Made by a program: the position numbers and the translations under genes. A DNA stretch of 64,000 bases from Rosistilla oblonga (GTDB lineage: Bacteria; Planctomycetota; Planctomycetia; Pirellulales; Pirellulaceae). This document shows positions 47,178 to 58,299 of this stretch, in pieces. The stretch's first letter is position 1. Each line of letters begins with the position of its first letter. Location of the stretch: assembly GCF_007751715.1 (NCBI RefSeq), contig NZ_CP036292.1, positions 4,967,339-5,031,338 of the forward strand. Direction: 5' to 3'. Under the pieces are notes generated by a model. That model saw only the letters and a list, made by a program, of their open reading frames with translations. It searched no databases and was not told the DNA's origin.

Positions 47178-47450
47178 ATGGAACAATTCTATTTCCACGA
47201 GAATTGTAAGGTTTGTGGGCGTCCAATGATCGTTTCGCTTGAGCTACTCAATGCGGCGATTCGTTGCGGGCACTGTGGAGCGATATGCGATGCCCCACGA
47301 CTCGATCAACCAAAGTGGCATCCGCAGCGGCGCCCCCCCCCCGGCGTTGCTGCCGGGACGTCGAACCGTCCCGAGCAAGTCGGCCGCGTCGCCGCATTAT
47401 TGCGGACGATCGCCCCGCCGCGCTCATGCGACACGCCGTTGATGCGTTGA
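47178..47450 (+). CDS. Small zinc-ribbon protein, hypothetical, with C10 tract
   Basis: A 90-aa ORF with AAGAGG some ten bases upstream of ATG 47178. Residues 10-37 contain two CxxC knuckles, CKVCGRP and CGHCGAICD, typical of the short zinc ribbons found in planctomycete proteins. The remainder is Pro/Arg-rich and follows a run of ten C residues (47333-47342), so the downstream frame is uncertain; one alternative frame stays open to 47569. Function unknown. Confidence 0.5.
   Translation: MEQFYFHENCKVCGRPMIVSLELLNAAIRCGHCGAICDAPRLDQPKWHPQRRPPPGVAAGTSNRPEQVGRVAALLRTIAPPRSCDTPLMR
47333..47342. repeat. Homopolymer tract C10
   Basis: Ten consecutive C residues lie in the coding frame of the small zinc-ribbon ORF, just after codon 51. 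Such tracts are prone to replication slippage, or to sequencing error. All three forward frames continue open for at least 100 bases beyond it. Confidence 0.8.
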
Positions 47451-47741
47451 CGGGCATGACCTGCGGGCTTCTGCGACGCTCTGTTAATTCTTTGCGTATT
47501 CCTCAGCTCACGAGCCACGACGAGCGACCGTGGCGGTTCCTAAACACCGAACAGTTGTGCGGTTTGTAGCCGTTTCAGGGGGGGTTGCAGCAGCGTCTGG
47601 GCAGCTCCGAAGCGCTGGCGGAAAACCGACGTCGGTGTATAATGACCAATGCCCTCCGAAATCCCGTGAGCGTAAGAATGGACGCCTTCACAACCTGAGA
47701 AGGCAACTTACGCCCCCGCCAACTTGCTCGCCCAGCACTTC

Positions 47742-50372
47742 ATGCATACACGCCCCCCAATACAGTTTCAGATCGCACTTTTGGTAGCGTTTTTGGCCAC
47801 CAACGCAGCTCGTGGCGAGGATACTGCCGCCGCCGAGACCTTCTTCGAAAGTAAGGTCCGGCCGCTGTTGATCGAGCGCTGCTACGAGTGCCATTCGCGT
47901 GAGTTCGACGAGGCGCAGGGCGGCTTGCGCGTCGATTCGGCTGCGGCGTTGGCCAAGGGCGGTTCGCGAGGGGCTGCGATCGTTGCCGGCGATCCGGCGA
48001 AAGGCCTGTTAGTCAAAGCGGTTCTGTACGACGATGATTCGATGCAGATGCCTCCCGAAGGCAAGTTGAAGGACGAAGAAATCGAGATCCTTCGCAAATG
48101 GGTCGCCAACGGAGCTTACGATCCACGCGTCGACGACACGCCCGACGTAGAAGAACCTCAGATCGATTGGCGTCAGCACTGGGCATTCCAACCACCGCAA
48201 CAAGCTGTCGCGGTCGACAAGATCGATCCTCGCAGCGACGATCCGATCGATGCAGTCGCCCTCGACAGGATGGCTCGCGAAGGAATCGAATCGAGCGGCC
48301 CGACCGATCGCGAAACCTGGCTGCGACGCGTCTATTTCGACTTGATCGGTCTGCCACCGACGCGCGACGAGATCGACAGTTTTCTTGCCTCGGAACGTCC
48401 CGACGCCGCGCGCCGCGTCGTCGATAACCTGTTGGCCCGCCCCGAATATGGCGAGCGATGGGGGCGGCATTGGATGGACGTCGCCCGTTATGCCGACACC
48501 GTTGGCTACGCGCCGGCGAAGCGGGAACCGCGGTTGTTGGAGAGCGAAAATTATCGCGACTGGCTGATCCGCGTTTACAACGACGATATGCCGTTCGATC
48601 GCCAGGTCACGTTGCAGCTGGCTGCCGATACGATCGACCCCAAAAACGAACAGGGCGATCTCGACGCGATGGGCTTCCTGACAATCGGTCGCCGCTTTTT
48701 GAGCAACGAAGACATCGTCGACGACCGCATCGATGTCGTCACCCGCGGCCTACTGGGCCTGACGGTTCAGTGCGCTCGTTGCCACGACCATAAATTCGAT
48801 CCAATTCCAACGATGGACTACTACTCGTTGGTGGGCGTGATGAAAAGCAGCGAATATCGCGACGACCTGCCATCGAAACTGGCGTTGTTCGACAAAAAGA
48901 AGACGACCGACCATCCGGTCTGGGTTCGCGGCCAGCGTGGAAATCGCGGCCCGATCGCACCGCGGCGTTTCTTGACCGCGCTGCACGGCGACGAACCTCC
49001 CAAATTTACGCACGGCAGCGGCCGCTTGGATCTCGCCCAAGCGATCGTCGACCACAACAACCCGCTCACACGACGCGTGCTCGTCAACCGTGTCTGGATG
49101 CATCTGATGGGCAAACCGATCGTCGGCACGCCCAGCGATTACGGTGTGCGTACCGAACAGCCAGTGCAAGTTGCGGTCTTGGACGATCTGGCCGTCGATT
49201 TTGCTGAGCAGGGCGACAGCATCAAACACTTGGTCCGGCGGATTGCCAATTCCTATCTCTACCGACAATCGAGCCAGGTTGCTCCCGAGGTCGTCCAACG
49301 CGATCCCGACAACTGGTACTTCGCTCGCGGTATCGCGCGACGTCGCGACTTCGAATCGCTCCGCGACACAATCCTCGCCTCCGCCGGTCAACTTGATTTA
49401 CAAAAGGGGGGCGCACCGGTCGTAATCAGCGATGGCTCACCTCAATCGCGACGAACGGTTTACGCCTTCATCGATCGACAGAAATTGCCCGCCTTGTTCC
49501 GCGTCTTCGATGTCGCCAGCCCCGATGCGCACGAACCACAGCGGTATTACACCACCGTGCCCCAACAATCGCTGTATCTGATGAACAGCCCGTTCATCCT
49601 GGATGCCAGCATCAAAGTCGCCGACGTGTCGACGCGTGGCCTGCCCGCCGATTCGCTCGACGAAAAAATCAACGCCTTGTTCCTGCGAGTGCTGAAACGC
49701 CAACCGACCGCCGAAGAGCTGCAGTTTGCAATAAAGTTCTGCCAATCTCCGATCGATCCAGCCACGGTTCCCGTCTCCCCCGCCTCGGCGTGGGACTACG
49801 GATACGGCAACTTTGACGAAACCCGAACGCACATCCCCGATTTCAAACGCCTGCCGCACTTCCAAAAGGGACGTTGGGCCGGCGGACCGAAAATCCCCGA
49901 CGAGCACCTGCAATACACTTCGCTGACGCCAACCGGAGGCCATCCCGGCGACGTGATCGCTTCGGTCCGGCGGTGGACCGCGCCGCAAACCGGCGAGGTC
50001 ACAATTTCATGTGAGATGAAGCATCCCAGCGACAAAGGGGATGGCGTGCGGATGTCGATCGCCTCCGCTGGCAAAGTGCTGTTCGAAGAGCTGTTGATGA
50101 ATTCCGAACAATCGGTGCGGGAGCTTGTTATCCAAGTAAAGGAAGGCCAAGTGATCGACTTCGTCGCCGAAGACAACATCTCGACGGCGTTTGATTCGTA
50201 TCAATGGACCATTCAAATCCGCTTCCAAAGCGATCGCGGCGTGATCGCCGATTTCGATTCGAAAACCGACTTCAGCGGCAATCCCGATGGCAAGCAGTCG
50301 CGACTGCTGACTCGATTCGAACAACTCGCCCACGCCTTGCTGATTAGCAACGAACTAACTTTTATTGACTGA
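47742..50372 (+). CDS. PSD1-type planctomycete cytochrome (DUF1549/DUF1553)
   Basis: An 876-aa secreted protein; ATG 47742 gives a signal peptide ending NAARGED. Residues about 35-110 form the planctomycete cytochrome c domain with heme site CYECH (Cys47, Cys50, His51). DUF1549 follows (WLRRVYFDLIGLPPTRDEID, then RHWMDVARYADT) and DUF1553 later (RVLVNRVWMHLMGKPIVGTP). A beta-rich insertion lies near the C-terminus. The partner DUF1501 gene starts 12 bases downstream, the standard pairing in planctomycetes. Both are probably periplasmic; the substrate is unknown. Confidence 0.93.
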   Translation: MHTRPPIQFQIALLVAFLATNAARGEDTAAAETFFESKVRPLLIERCYECHSREFDEAQGGLRVDSAAALAKGGSRGAAIVAGDPAKGLLVKAVLYDDDSMQMPPEGKLKDEEIEILRKWVANGAYDPRVDDTPDVEEPQIDWRQHWAFQPPQQAVAVDKIDPRSDDPIDAVALDRMAREGIESSGPTDRETWLRRVYFDLIGLPPTRDEIDSFLASERPDAARRVVDNLLARPEYGERWGRHWMDVARYADTVGYAPAKREPRLLESENYRDWLIRVYNDDMPFDRQVTLQLAADTIDPKNEQGDLDAMGFLTIGRRFLSNEDIVDDRIDVVTRGLLGLTVQCARCHDHKFDPIPTMDYYSLVGVMKSSEYRDDLPSKLALFDKKKTTDHPVWVRGQRGNRGPIAPRRFLTALHGDEPPKFTHGSGRLDLAQAIVDHNNPLTRRVLVNRVWMHLMGKPIVGTPSDYGVRTEQPVQVAVLDDLAVDFAEQGDSIKHLVRRIANSYLYRQSSQVAPEVVQRDPDNWYFARGIARRRDFESLRDTILASAGQLDLQKGGAPVVISDGSPQSRRTVYAFIDRQKLPALFRVFDVASPDAHEPQRYYTTVPQQSLYLMNSPFILDASIKVADVSTRGLPADSLDEKINALFLRVLKRQPTAEELQFAIKFCQSPIDPATVPVSPASAWDYGYGNFDETRTHIPDFKRLPHFQKGRWAGGPKIPDEHLQYTSLTPTGGHPGDVIASVRRWTAPQTGEVTISCEMKHPSDKGDGVRMSIASAGKVLFEELLMNSEQSVRELVIQVKEGQVIDFVAEDNISTAFDSYQWTIQIRFQSDRGVIADFDSKTDFSGNPDGKQSRLLTRFEQLAHALLISNELTFID

Positions 50373-50384
50373 GTGATCGCAACG

Positions 50385-51809
50385 ATGAATGCATATAACA
50401 ACTGTGGACTCTCGCGTCGCGAACTGCTTTGCCGCAGCGGAATGGGCTTCGCATCGTTGGCTCTTGCCGACCTGATGCATGGCGAAGCGGTCGCCGATTC
50501 GGTTGCCAATCCGCTGCTGCCCAAGCCGCCTCAGTTTCCGGCGAAGGCGAAACGGGTGATCCATCTGTTCATGAACGGTGGGCCCAGCCATGTCGATACG
50601 TTCGACCCGAAACCCGAGCTGCAAAAACGCTCCGGCCAACCATTGGACGGCGGCAACCTGAAGACCGAACGCCCGACCGGTGCCCTGATGGGATCACCCT
50701 TCAAATTCCAGCGGTATGGCGAGAGTGGGATCGAGGTCAGCGAGCTCTTCAAGGAGACGGCAAAGTCGATCGACGACATCGCCGTCATCCGTTCGATGCA
50801 CGCCAATGTGCCGAACCATGAACCGTCGTTGATGCTGATGAACACAGGCGAATCGCGTTTGATTCGCCCCAGCGTCGGATCGTGGATGACCTACGGATTG
50901 GGCACGGAAAACCAGAACCTGCCAGCCTTTGTTTCGATGTGCCCCGGCGGCTATCCGATCAAAGGGGCCCAGAACTGGCAGTCGGGCTTCCTCCCCGGCA
51001 TCTATCAAGGCACCTACGTCGATTCGAACAATACGCGGATCGAAAAACTGATCGAAAACATCAACAACTTCCGCGTCTCCCGCGATGACCAACGGCAACA
51101 GCTCGATCTGCTGAACCAACTCAACGGCATCCATCGATCGACACGGCCGGGCGAACCGAAGTTGGAAAGCCGTATCCAGTCGTTCGAACTCGCCTATCGG
51201 ATGCAAGCCGATGCGGCCGAAGCGTTCGACATCAATCGCGAACCGCAACACATCCTGGACATGTACGGCAAGGGTGTCCACGCGCGGCAGACACTGATCG
51301 CCCGGCGACTTGTCGAACGCGGCGTTCGCTACGTTCAACTATGGCATGGTGCGGGACAACCGTGGGACAACCACGATGACTTGGAAACTCGCCACCGCGC
51401 ATTGGCCGGCCAGTGCGACCAAGCCATCGGCGCACTGTTACGCGATCTGAAACAGCGTGACATGCTCAAGGACACTCTCGTCATCTGGGGCGGTGAATTC
51501 GGACGGACTCCCGTCGTGGAGATGCCCAAGGAAGGAACGAACCAAGGCAAGATGAACGGTCGCGACCACAACCACCACGGGTTTACCGTCTGGATGGCTG
51601 GCGGCGGCGTCAAAGGGGGCTACGTCCACGGCAGCACCGATGAATTTGGCTTCAAAGCCGTGGAAAACCGCGTTCACGTCCACGACCTGCACGCCACCAT
51701 GTTGCACTTGTTAGGTTTCGATCACAAAAAACTGACCTATCGCTACGCTGGCCGCGACTTCCGGCTGACCGATGTCCACGGCCGCGTCGTCGACGAACTG
51801 ATCGCATAA
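50385..51809 (+). CDS. DUF1501 domain protein
   Basis: A 474-aa exported protein paired with the PSD1 cytochrome; ATG 50385 is chosen over the GTG at 50373. The N-terminus has a Tat-like motif, LSRRELLCRSGMGFASLALADL. The DUF1501 sulfatase-like fold is recognisable in FMNGGPSHVDTFDPKPEL, LVIWGGEFGRTP and NGRDHNHHGFTVWMAGGG. Export folded through Tat fits a metalloenzyme. The gene is nearly always cotranscribed with PSD1 partners; its reaction is unknown. Confidence 0.93.
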   Translation: MNAYNNCGLSRRELLCRSGMGFASLALADLMHGEAVADSVANPLLPKPPQFPAKAKRVIHLFMNGGPSHVDTFDPKPELQKRSGQPLDGGNLKTERPTGALMGSPFKFQRYGESGIEVSELFKETAKSIDDIAVIRSMHANVPNHEPSLMLMNTGESRLIRPSVGSWMTYGLGTENQNLPAFVSMCPGGYPIKGAQNWQSGFLPGIYQGTYVDSNNTRIEKLIENINNFRVSRDDQRQQLDLLNQLNGIHRSTRPGEPKLESRIQSFELAYRMQADAAEAFDINREPQHILDMYGKGVHARQTLIARRLVERGVRYVQLWHGAGQPWDNHDDLETRHRALAGQCDQAIGALLRDLKQRDMLKDTLVIWGGEFGRTPVVEMPKEGTNQGKMNGRDHNHHGFTVWMAGGGVKGGYVHGSTDEFGFKAVENRVHVHDLHATMLHLLGFDHKKLTYRYAGRDFRLTDVHGRVVDELIA

Positions 51810-51871
51810 CGACGGGTCTTGACGCCACCTTTGCTATCCAAGCGAAGATGGTTTGAAGCAACCTTTGATCG

Positions 51872-51877
51872 TATAAT
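51872..51877 (+). promoter_or_regulatory. Consensus -10 box upstream of the ParD gene
   Basis: TATAAT at 51872-51877 lies 100 bases before the ParD ATG. A matching -35 at 17 bases is not evident; TTGAAG at 51853-51858 is too close. Confidence 0.35.
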
Positions 51878-51977
51878 GTAGGCTCGGCCGGAACCACGCC
51901 GAAGTTGTCCCCGAAGGGACTTCGCGTAAAAACCATGTTGTCGGTCGTGAACCATCACTGAGAAAGCGAGAGCTGCG

Positions 51978-52220
51978 ATGTCCAGCATCCCGGTTGAATT
52001 GCCAGAGCATTTAATGTCGTTTGTCTCCCGAGGAGCGGAGCAAGCCGGTTATTCTACGGGTGGTGAATACATCGCGGCGTTAGTTGCCGCAGCAAGTGAG
52101 AAGCAAGGCGAAACCGAACAAGCACTGATGGCAGGAATTTCGAGCGGCGATGCCAAACCATGGACCGACGCCGAGTGGAAGGCAATCAAAGAACGAGTGA
52201 TCGCCAAAAGCGTCAAATAA
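51978..52220 (+). CDS. ParD-like antitoxin
   Basis: An 80-aa type II antitoxin of the ParD/CC2985 type. The N-terminal ribbon-helix-helix is visible in IPVELPEHLMSFVSRGAEQAG and YSTGGEYIAALV; the C-terminal part is charged and helical for toxin binding. The toxin frame begins at the very next base after the stop (GTG 52221), but is broken. An intact antitoxin beside a dead toxin could persist as an anti-addiction or repressor gene. AGAAAGCGAGAGC lies just upstream. Confidence 0.85.
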   Translation: MSSIPVELPEHLMSFVSRGAEQAGYSTGGEYIAALVAAASEKQGETEQALMAGISSGDAKPWTDAEWKAIKERVIAKSVK

Positions 52221-52458
52221 GTGGCGAAGTTGAAACCTATCATCCGACGGCCCAAAGCCAGCGAGGATGTCGAATCGCACGCGATGTATATTGCCGATGG
52301 CAGCATGGATGCTGCGTTGCGATTTATTGAGAGAGCTGAGCAAACCATTAAAGGCTTGGCGTTGTTTCCCCAAATACGTCGAGCGAGAAGATTCCATCGA
52401 GATAGTTAGGGTTCTGCGCGGCGGGCAGGACATGAATACAGAAGCAACCAAAATCTAG
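52221..52458 (+). pseudogene. ParE-like toxin remnant with internal deletion and frameshift
   Basis: The GTG at 52221 opens a ParE frame: IIRRPKASEDVESHAMYIA and RFIERAEQTIKGLALFPQ match the usual N-terminal half of ParE, but the frame stops at 52409. The characteristic ParE end (DSIEIVRVLRGGQDM) lies in another frame ending at 52458. The central part (the LRGxx...YLIFYR strands, roughly 25-30 residues) is missing. The junction sits at TTTCCCCAAATA, readable as FPQI in one frame and FPKY in the other, consistent with deletion between two short similar sequences. The toxin should be inactive. Confidence 0.75.
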
Positions 52459-52490
52459 CGATCGACAAGACGATAGGGTACGGAGACTCG

Positions 52491-53093
52491 ATGAACGCAT
52501 TGCCCCCTTGGCCGCAGCCCGTGACGCTTCGCGGCCCCCTCGCGACGTTGGAACCGCTGTCGCGCGAGCACCACGATCCGTTGGCCGCCGCAGTCGAGGA
52601 TGGCCAGCTCTGGAAGCTGTGGTACACCAACGTTCCCACGCCCGAAGGGATGATGGCCGAGATCGAGCGACGGCTGAATCTGCAGGCCTCCGGTTCGATG
52701 TTGCCCTTCGTCGTCCGCGATGCCAACGACAACATCGTCGGCATGACGACGTATATGCACATCGACGCCGCAAACAAACGTCTCGAGATCGGATCGACCT
52801 GGTACGCACAGCGCGTGCAGCGGACGGGCCTCAACACGCAGTGCAAGCTGCTGCTGATGAGCCATGCGTTTGAGACGCTGCAGTGTATTGCTGTCGAGTA
52901 TCGCACCTCCAGTCTGAACCTTGCCAGCCGTCGAGCGATCGAGCGGTTGGGAGCCAAACTCGACGGCGTTCTTCGCAGCCATCAACGCCACCGCGACGGC
53001 ACGCTCCGCGATACCTGCGTCTATTCGATCCTGCAGCACGAATGGCCCGCGGTGAAGAGCCACTTGGCATTCAAGCTGCAAGCCGGCGGTTAA
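52491..53093 (+). CDS. GNAT family N-acetyltransferase (RimJ/RimL-like)
   Basis: A 200-aa acetyltransferase of the RimJ/RimL branch, using acetyl-CoA to acetylate an amine or N-terminus. The pattern is typical: LEPLSREHHDPLAAAV, FVVRDANDNIVGMTTYMHI, LEIGSTWYAQRVQRTGLNTQ and the terminal NLASRRAIERLGAKLDGVL. Length is normal. It follows the toxin remnant by 32 bases; no partner suggests the substrate. Confidence 0.88.
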   Translation: MNALPPWPQPVTLRGPLATLEPLSREHHDPLAAAVEDGQLWKLWYTNVPTPEGMMAEIERRLNLQASGSMLPFVVRDANDNIVGMTTYMHIDAANKRLEIGSTWYAQRVQRTGLNTQCKLLLMSHAFETLQCIAVEYRTSSLNLASRRAIERLGAKLDGVLRSHQRHRDGTLRDTCVYSILQHEWPAVKSHLAFKLQAGG

Positions 53094-53178
53094 CTCACCT
53101 CCGAGATACGCTCTATAATCTCGCCACCGCGATCGCCAATGCCACTTCTTTTCGCTCCCCACCGTCCGATGGATTCCG

Positions 53179-54018
53179 ATGAAATCTCAGCCTCTGATGC
53201 TCCTGCTCGCTTGCAGCCTGTTCGCCTGCGATCTGGCAGGCGAAGAAGCACAAGAACCCAAACACTGGGATAAGGTCGTTGCGATTCAGACCAAACAGAA
53301 GACGACCAACAAGCATGCGACGGCCTTTTTCATTCGCAAAGGCGATGCATATTTCATGGTAACCGCCAATCATGCCGCGGACGAAACCAAAGGGGACACG
53401 CGTATCCTGTACGTCCGCGAGGATGGCGACTCGCGCTGGATGCAGCTGCGCGGGATCGTCCCCGCCGACACCAACCCTTGGACTCAGTTCAAGAACAACG
53501 ATCTGGCGGTCGCGCGGCTTCAGTTCCCGCGGGCGTCGAAGTCCGACATCGCCGATTTCAACTACCTCGCCCTTCCCTACGAGGCGCTGCTGACCTCAAC
53601 GCCGCCGCGAGCCAGCGAAATTGTCTTCGCCGGCTTTCCAATGGCCTATGGCACCACCCCACCGATCAGATCGCTGGTCGTTCGCGGGCACATCGCTTCG
53701 CGCGAGCTTAAATCCAAAGGTGACTGGGGCGTCGTTCCGATCATCTATGCCACTCCGACCGTCGCTTCGGGAACCAGCGGCAGCCCCGTCTTCAGCTTCA
53801 TGCAGTCGCCCGACGAGATCGCGATCGTTGGTATGTACATCGCCGTTGCCGTCGATGAGACGGGAGCGAAGTTGGCGAAGCTGGTGCCGGCTCGGCTGAT
53901 CCGCGAAGCGATCGATGCGGCGTCGGAAGCTCCAGCCGGGCAGGACGCTGAAAAAGAATCCGACGAAGAGTCGTCCGAAGCAGTCGAACCGCAGGAAGCA
54001 GCACTCCAAGCGGAATAG
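53179..54018 (+). CDS. Secreted trypsin-like serine protease
   Basis: A 279-aa exported S1-fold protease. A signal peptide (LMLLLACSLFACDLAGEE) may be a lipoprotein type, with Cys13 or Cys17 as candidate lipidation sites. The triad is complete by motif: His65 in VTANHAADE, Asp108 in FKNNDLAVARL and Ser200 in SGTSGSPVFSF. There is no PDZ domain. The C-terminal 35 residues are Glu/Ser/Ala-rich. TATAAT at 53114-53119, 60 bases upstream, is a good -10 candidate. Substrate unknown. Confidence 0.85.
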   Translation: MKSQPLMLLLACSLFACDLAGEEAQEPKHWDKVVAIQTKQKTTNKHATAFFIRKGDAYFMVTANHAADETKGDTRILYVREDGDSRWMQLRGIVPADTNPWTQFKNNDLAVARLQFPRASKSDIADFNYLALPYEALLTSTPPRASEIVFAGFPMAYGTTPPIRSLVVRGHIASRELKSKGDWGVVPIIYATPTVASGTSGSPVFSFMQSPDEIAIVGMYIAVAVDETGAKLAKLVPARLIREAIDAASEAPAGQDAEKESDEESSEAVEPQEAALQAE

Positions 54019-54021
54019 CCG

Positions 54022-54876
54022 CTAACCGACTGCGTGCCCAACGACCTGTCCGTCGGCGGACCGCGTTAACCGGACGGCTGGAGTGACCGGGTCGTGCGAA
54101 AACAACAGCAATCGATCGTGCTGGATGACGTTATCGAACAAGCTCGCTTTCAGTCGCCGAACCGTCAACGGAAACTGATCGTAGGAAAGCGTCCAGAAGG
54201 TCGGCAGATGCGCCGCCGTCGGACAGATATCCCCCGCAAAGATCGCCGACGCTTCTCCCGACTGCAGCGCGATCGATTGATGACCGCGCGTATGCCCTCC
54301 GGTCAACGTGACCGTCACGCCGGAGACGATCTCGGTCGTGCCGTCGACCTGTTCGACCAACCCCGCATCGGCTAAAGGCACAATATCGTCGGCAAAATAC
54401 GAACCGACCAATTCGGGAATCTTTCCCGTCGCGTCGGCCCACTCGGTCTGCTGGATGATATGCCGAGCGCGGCGGAAGACCGGTTCCAACCGACCGCTGG
54501 CATTGCGGGCGACACAGCCGCCGACGTGATCGAAGTGCAGATGCGATAGGATCACCCAATCGATTTGGTCGGGAACGATCCCATGTTCGGCGAGATTTCG
54601 CACCAGCGGCATCCCATCCTCCATGCTCATCCGCTTGCGAACTTTTGGCCCCGCCTTGCCGCCATATCCGCTGTCGATGATTCCCAACGAAGTCGGCGTC
54701 CGCACGACGAAGCAGTTCGTTTCGACGAGCACCCGGTGCTGCGAATCGGGCTCGGCGAACCGTTGCCACATCATTCGCGGCACCATGCCAAACATGCTTC
54801 CACCGTCGATCCACAATTGCCCGCCGCTGACCGGTAGCAATTGCAGCTCTCCAACGGGAATCCACGAACGTTTCAT
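54022..54876 (-). CDS. MBL-fold metallo-hydrolase
   Basis: A 284-aa metallo-beta-lactamase-fold hydrolase. The metal site is present: SHLHFDHVGGCV, then TRGHQSIAL and IFAGDICPTAAHLP for the later His and Asp ligands. N-terminal strands (GGQLWIDGGSMFGMV) are typical of the lactonase/glyoxalase-like group. It is convergent with the protease gene (three-base gap) and lies 64 bases downstream of the thiolase gene on the same strand, so it may join the acyl-CoA catabolic cluster. Confidence 0.87.
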   Translation of the reverse strand: MKRSWIPVGELQLLPVSGGQLWIDGGSMFGMVPRMMWQRFAEPDSQHRVLVETNCFVVRTPTSLGIIDSGYGGKAGPKVRKRMSMEDGMPLVRNLAEHGIVPDQIDWVILSHLHFDHVGGCVARNASGRLEPVFRRARHIIQQTEWADATGKIPELVGSYFADDIVPLADAGLVEQVDGTTEIVSGVTVTLTGGHTRGHQSIALQSGEASAIFAGDICPTAAHLPTFWTLSYDQFPLTVRRLKASLFDNVIQHDRLLLFSHDPVTPAVRLTRSADGQVVGHAVG

Positions 54877-54940
54877 TCAGATCACCTTGCTGGCGAACCA
54901 TCCAACGGTTCGCTTGAAATCATTAAGTAGTTGCTCAAAT

Positions 54941-56116
54941 TCAAATCTCTCGGTCGACAAGCAGCGCCACCGCGTTGCCCCCTCCCAAGCAGAGCGCCAC
55001 AACGCCAAGTCGCTTCTCGTGACGCTGCAACGCATTCAGCAATGTCACCAGCACACGCGTGCCGCTTGCACCGATCGGATGCCCCAACGCGATCGCTCCG
55101 CCGTGAATGTTGACACGGCTGTGAGGAATGTCAAGTTGATCGATGCAGGCGATCATCTGAACGGCAAAAGCTTCATTGATCTCGAACAGATCGATCTCCT
55201 GTAGCGAATGTCCCGCCTTGCGAACGACCTCGCGAATCGCAGCAACCGGCGCGGTAAACAAATCTTCGGGAGCACTTCCGACAGTCGCCGTCGCCACGAT
55301 CCGGAACAGCGGGCGAACAACGCTGCGCTCCGCGACCGACGCATCTACCACCACAACCGCCGCCGCGCCGTCGCTGATCATCGAAGCGTTCCCGGCGGTC
55401 ACGCTTCCCTCCTTGCCAAACACCGGCCTCAGTTCCGCCAGCTGCTCCAAAGTCGTCTCCCGCCGCGGGCCAGAGTCGCTCGAAATTTCAATCGCTCCGT
55501 TTTTGTTGTTCACCGCAACGGGAACGATCTCCTCGGCGAAGGCCCCGGCATCGATCGCCTCGATCGCCCGACGATGACTCTCCAAAGCAAAGCGGTCTTG
55601 CGTCGGGCGAGAGATCTTCGCGCGAGCGGCCAACTGGTCGGCGATCGCTCCCATCGAATGCCCCGTCATCGCGCACGTCAACCCATCGTGCAACATCCAA
55701 TCAGTCAACTGCTGATCACCCAACGTCCGCTGCCCGCGTTGCAACAGCCAACCGCAGCGACTCATGCTCTCCATCCCTCCGGCTACAACAAGCTTCGCAT
55801 CGCCCGACCGGATCGCTTGGTCGGCCAGCATCACCGCCTTCAGTCCCGAACCGCATACCTTATTAACACTGCAAGCCGCAACGGTCGCGGGCAGCCCGGC
55901 TCGCAGCGCCGCCTGACGCGCTGGCGCTTGGCCAACGCCCGCCGACAAGACGTGGCCGAGAATCACTTCGTCGACCTCTGCGTCCAACAATCCCGTCCGC
56001 CGGATCGCTTCACGAATTGCGACAGCCGCCAGGTCGGGAGCCGCCACGGAGGCGAAATCGCCTTGAAAACGACCAATTGGCGTGCGACACGCCGACAAAA
56101 TATAAGCTGTCGACAT
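54941..56116 (-). CDS. Thiolase (acetyl-CoA C-acyltransferase)
   Basis: A 391-aa thiolase catalysing thiolytic cleavage or condensation of acetoacetyl-CoA/3-ketoacyl-CoA. All active-site motifs are present: Cys in NKVCGSGLKAV near residue 90, NEAFAVQ, His in GGAIALGHPIGASG, and Cys in LCLGGGNAVALL. AAAGGTC precedes the ATG. It is divergent from the acyl-CoA ligase gene with a 149-base gap that must hold both promoters. With the neighbouring genes it completes a branched-chain or terpenoid acyl-CoA degradation route. Confidence 0.92.
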   Translation of the reverse strand: MSTAYILSACRTPIGRFQGDFASVAAPDLAAVAIREAIRRTGLLDAEVDEVILGHVLSAGVGQAPARQAALRAGLPATVAACSVNKVCGSGLKAVMLADQAIRSGDAKLVVAGGMESMSRCGWLLQRGQRTLGDQQLTDWMLHDGLTCAMTGHSMGAIADQLAARAKISRPTQDRFALESHRRAIEAIDAGAFAEEIVPVAVNNKNGAIEISSDSGPRRETTLEQLAELRPVFGKEGSVTAGNASMISDGAAAVVVVDASVAERSVVRPLFRIVATATVGSAPEDLFTAPVAAIREVVRKAGHSLQEIDLFEINEAFAVQMIACIDQLDIPHSRVNIHGGAIALGHPIGASGTRVLVTLLNALQRHEKRLGVVALCLGGGNAVALLVDREI

Positions 56117-56265
56117 CGAATGACCTTTCGCAAGAACAGCCTTCGTTTAATTGCATTTTAGGCGATTCCGAGATCTCGCCGGCCGAATATTCCTGAAGCT
56201 TTTGATCGCCTCGCTCTCACCGAATTCCCTAGAATGAAGGAGTACACGCGGACGGGAGTTCACAA

Positions 56266-57966
<1,701 letters not shown>

Positions 57967-58009
57967 TCGCCCAGAAAATTCGCGTCGCAGGCGGTCGATA
58001 GTGGGCGTC

Positions 58010-58299
58010 CTAGAGATTCCGCATGTCGCGGCTTCCGTGAATCACGCGCGAGACCTCGATGCCACCCTCCCTCGCACGGAAGAACACAACATACTGCCCA
58101 ACGCTATAAGACCGGCACCCCGTAACACCAAAACCATTGCGATCTTCCCCTACCCCCGGTTGGTTCGCAAGCATTTCACACGTCTTAAGAATTTCCAAAA
58201 GCCATTGGCGGGCGGCCATCGGCTTGTCCCGTGCAATGTAGTCAACGATTGCTTCGAGATCGTCATCCGCTTCCGGGGTGCGAAGACGACCTGGGCCAC
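58010..58299 (-). pseudogene. ParE-like toxin, frameshifted near the start
   Basis: A GTG at 58299 overlaps the antitoxin stop (TAGTG) and starts the usual ParE N-terminus MAQVVFAP, but the rest of the toxin (EADDDLEAIVDYIARDKPM to the end IEVSRVIHGSRDM) lies in another frame. The switch falls at CACCCCGGAAG, where one missing G would restore APREADDDLEAI. In the long frame there is no start codon near the right place. The toxin is probably dead unless this is a sequencing error or a programmed shift. Confidence 0.7.
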
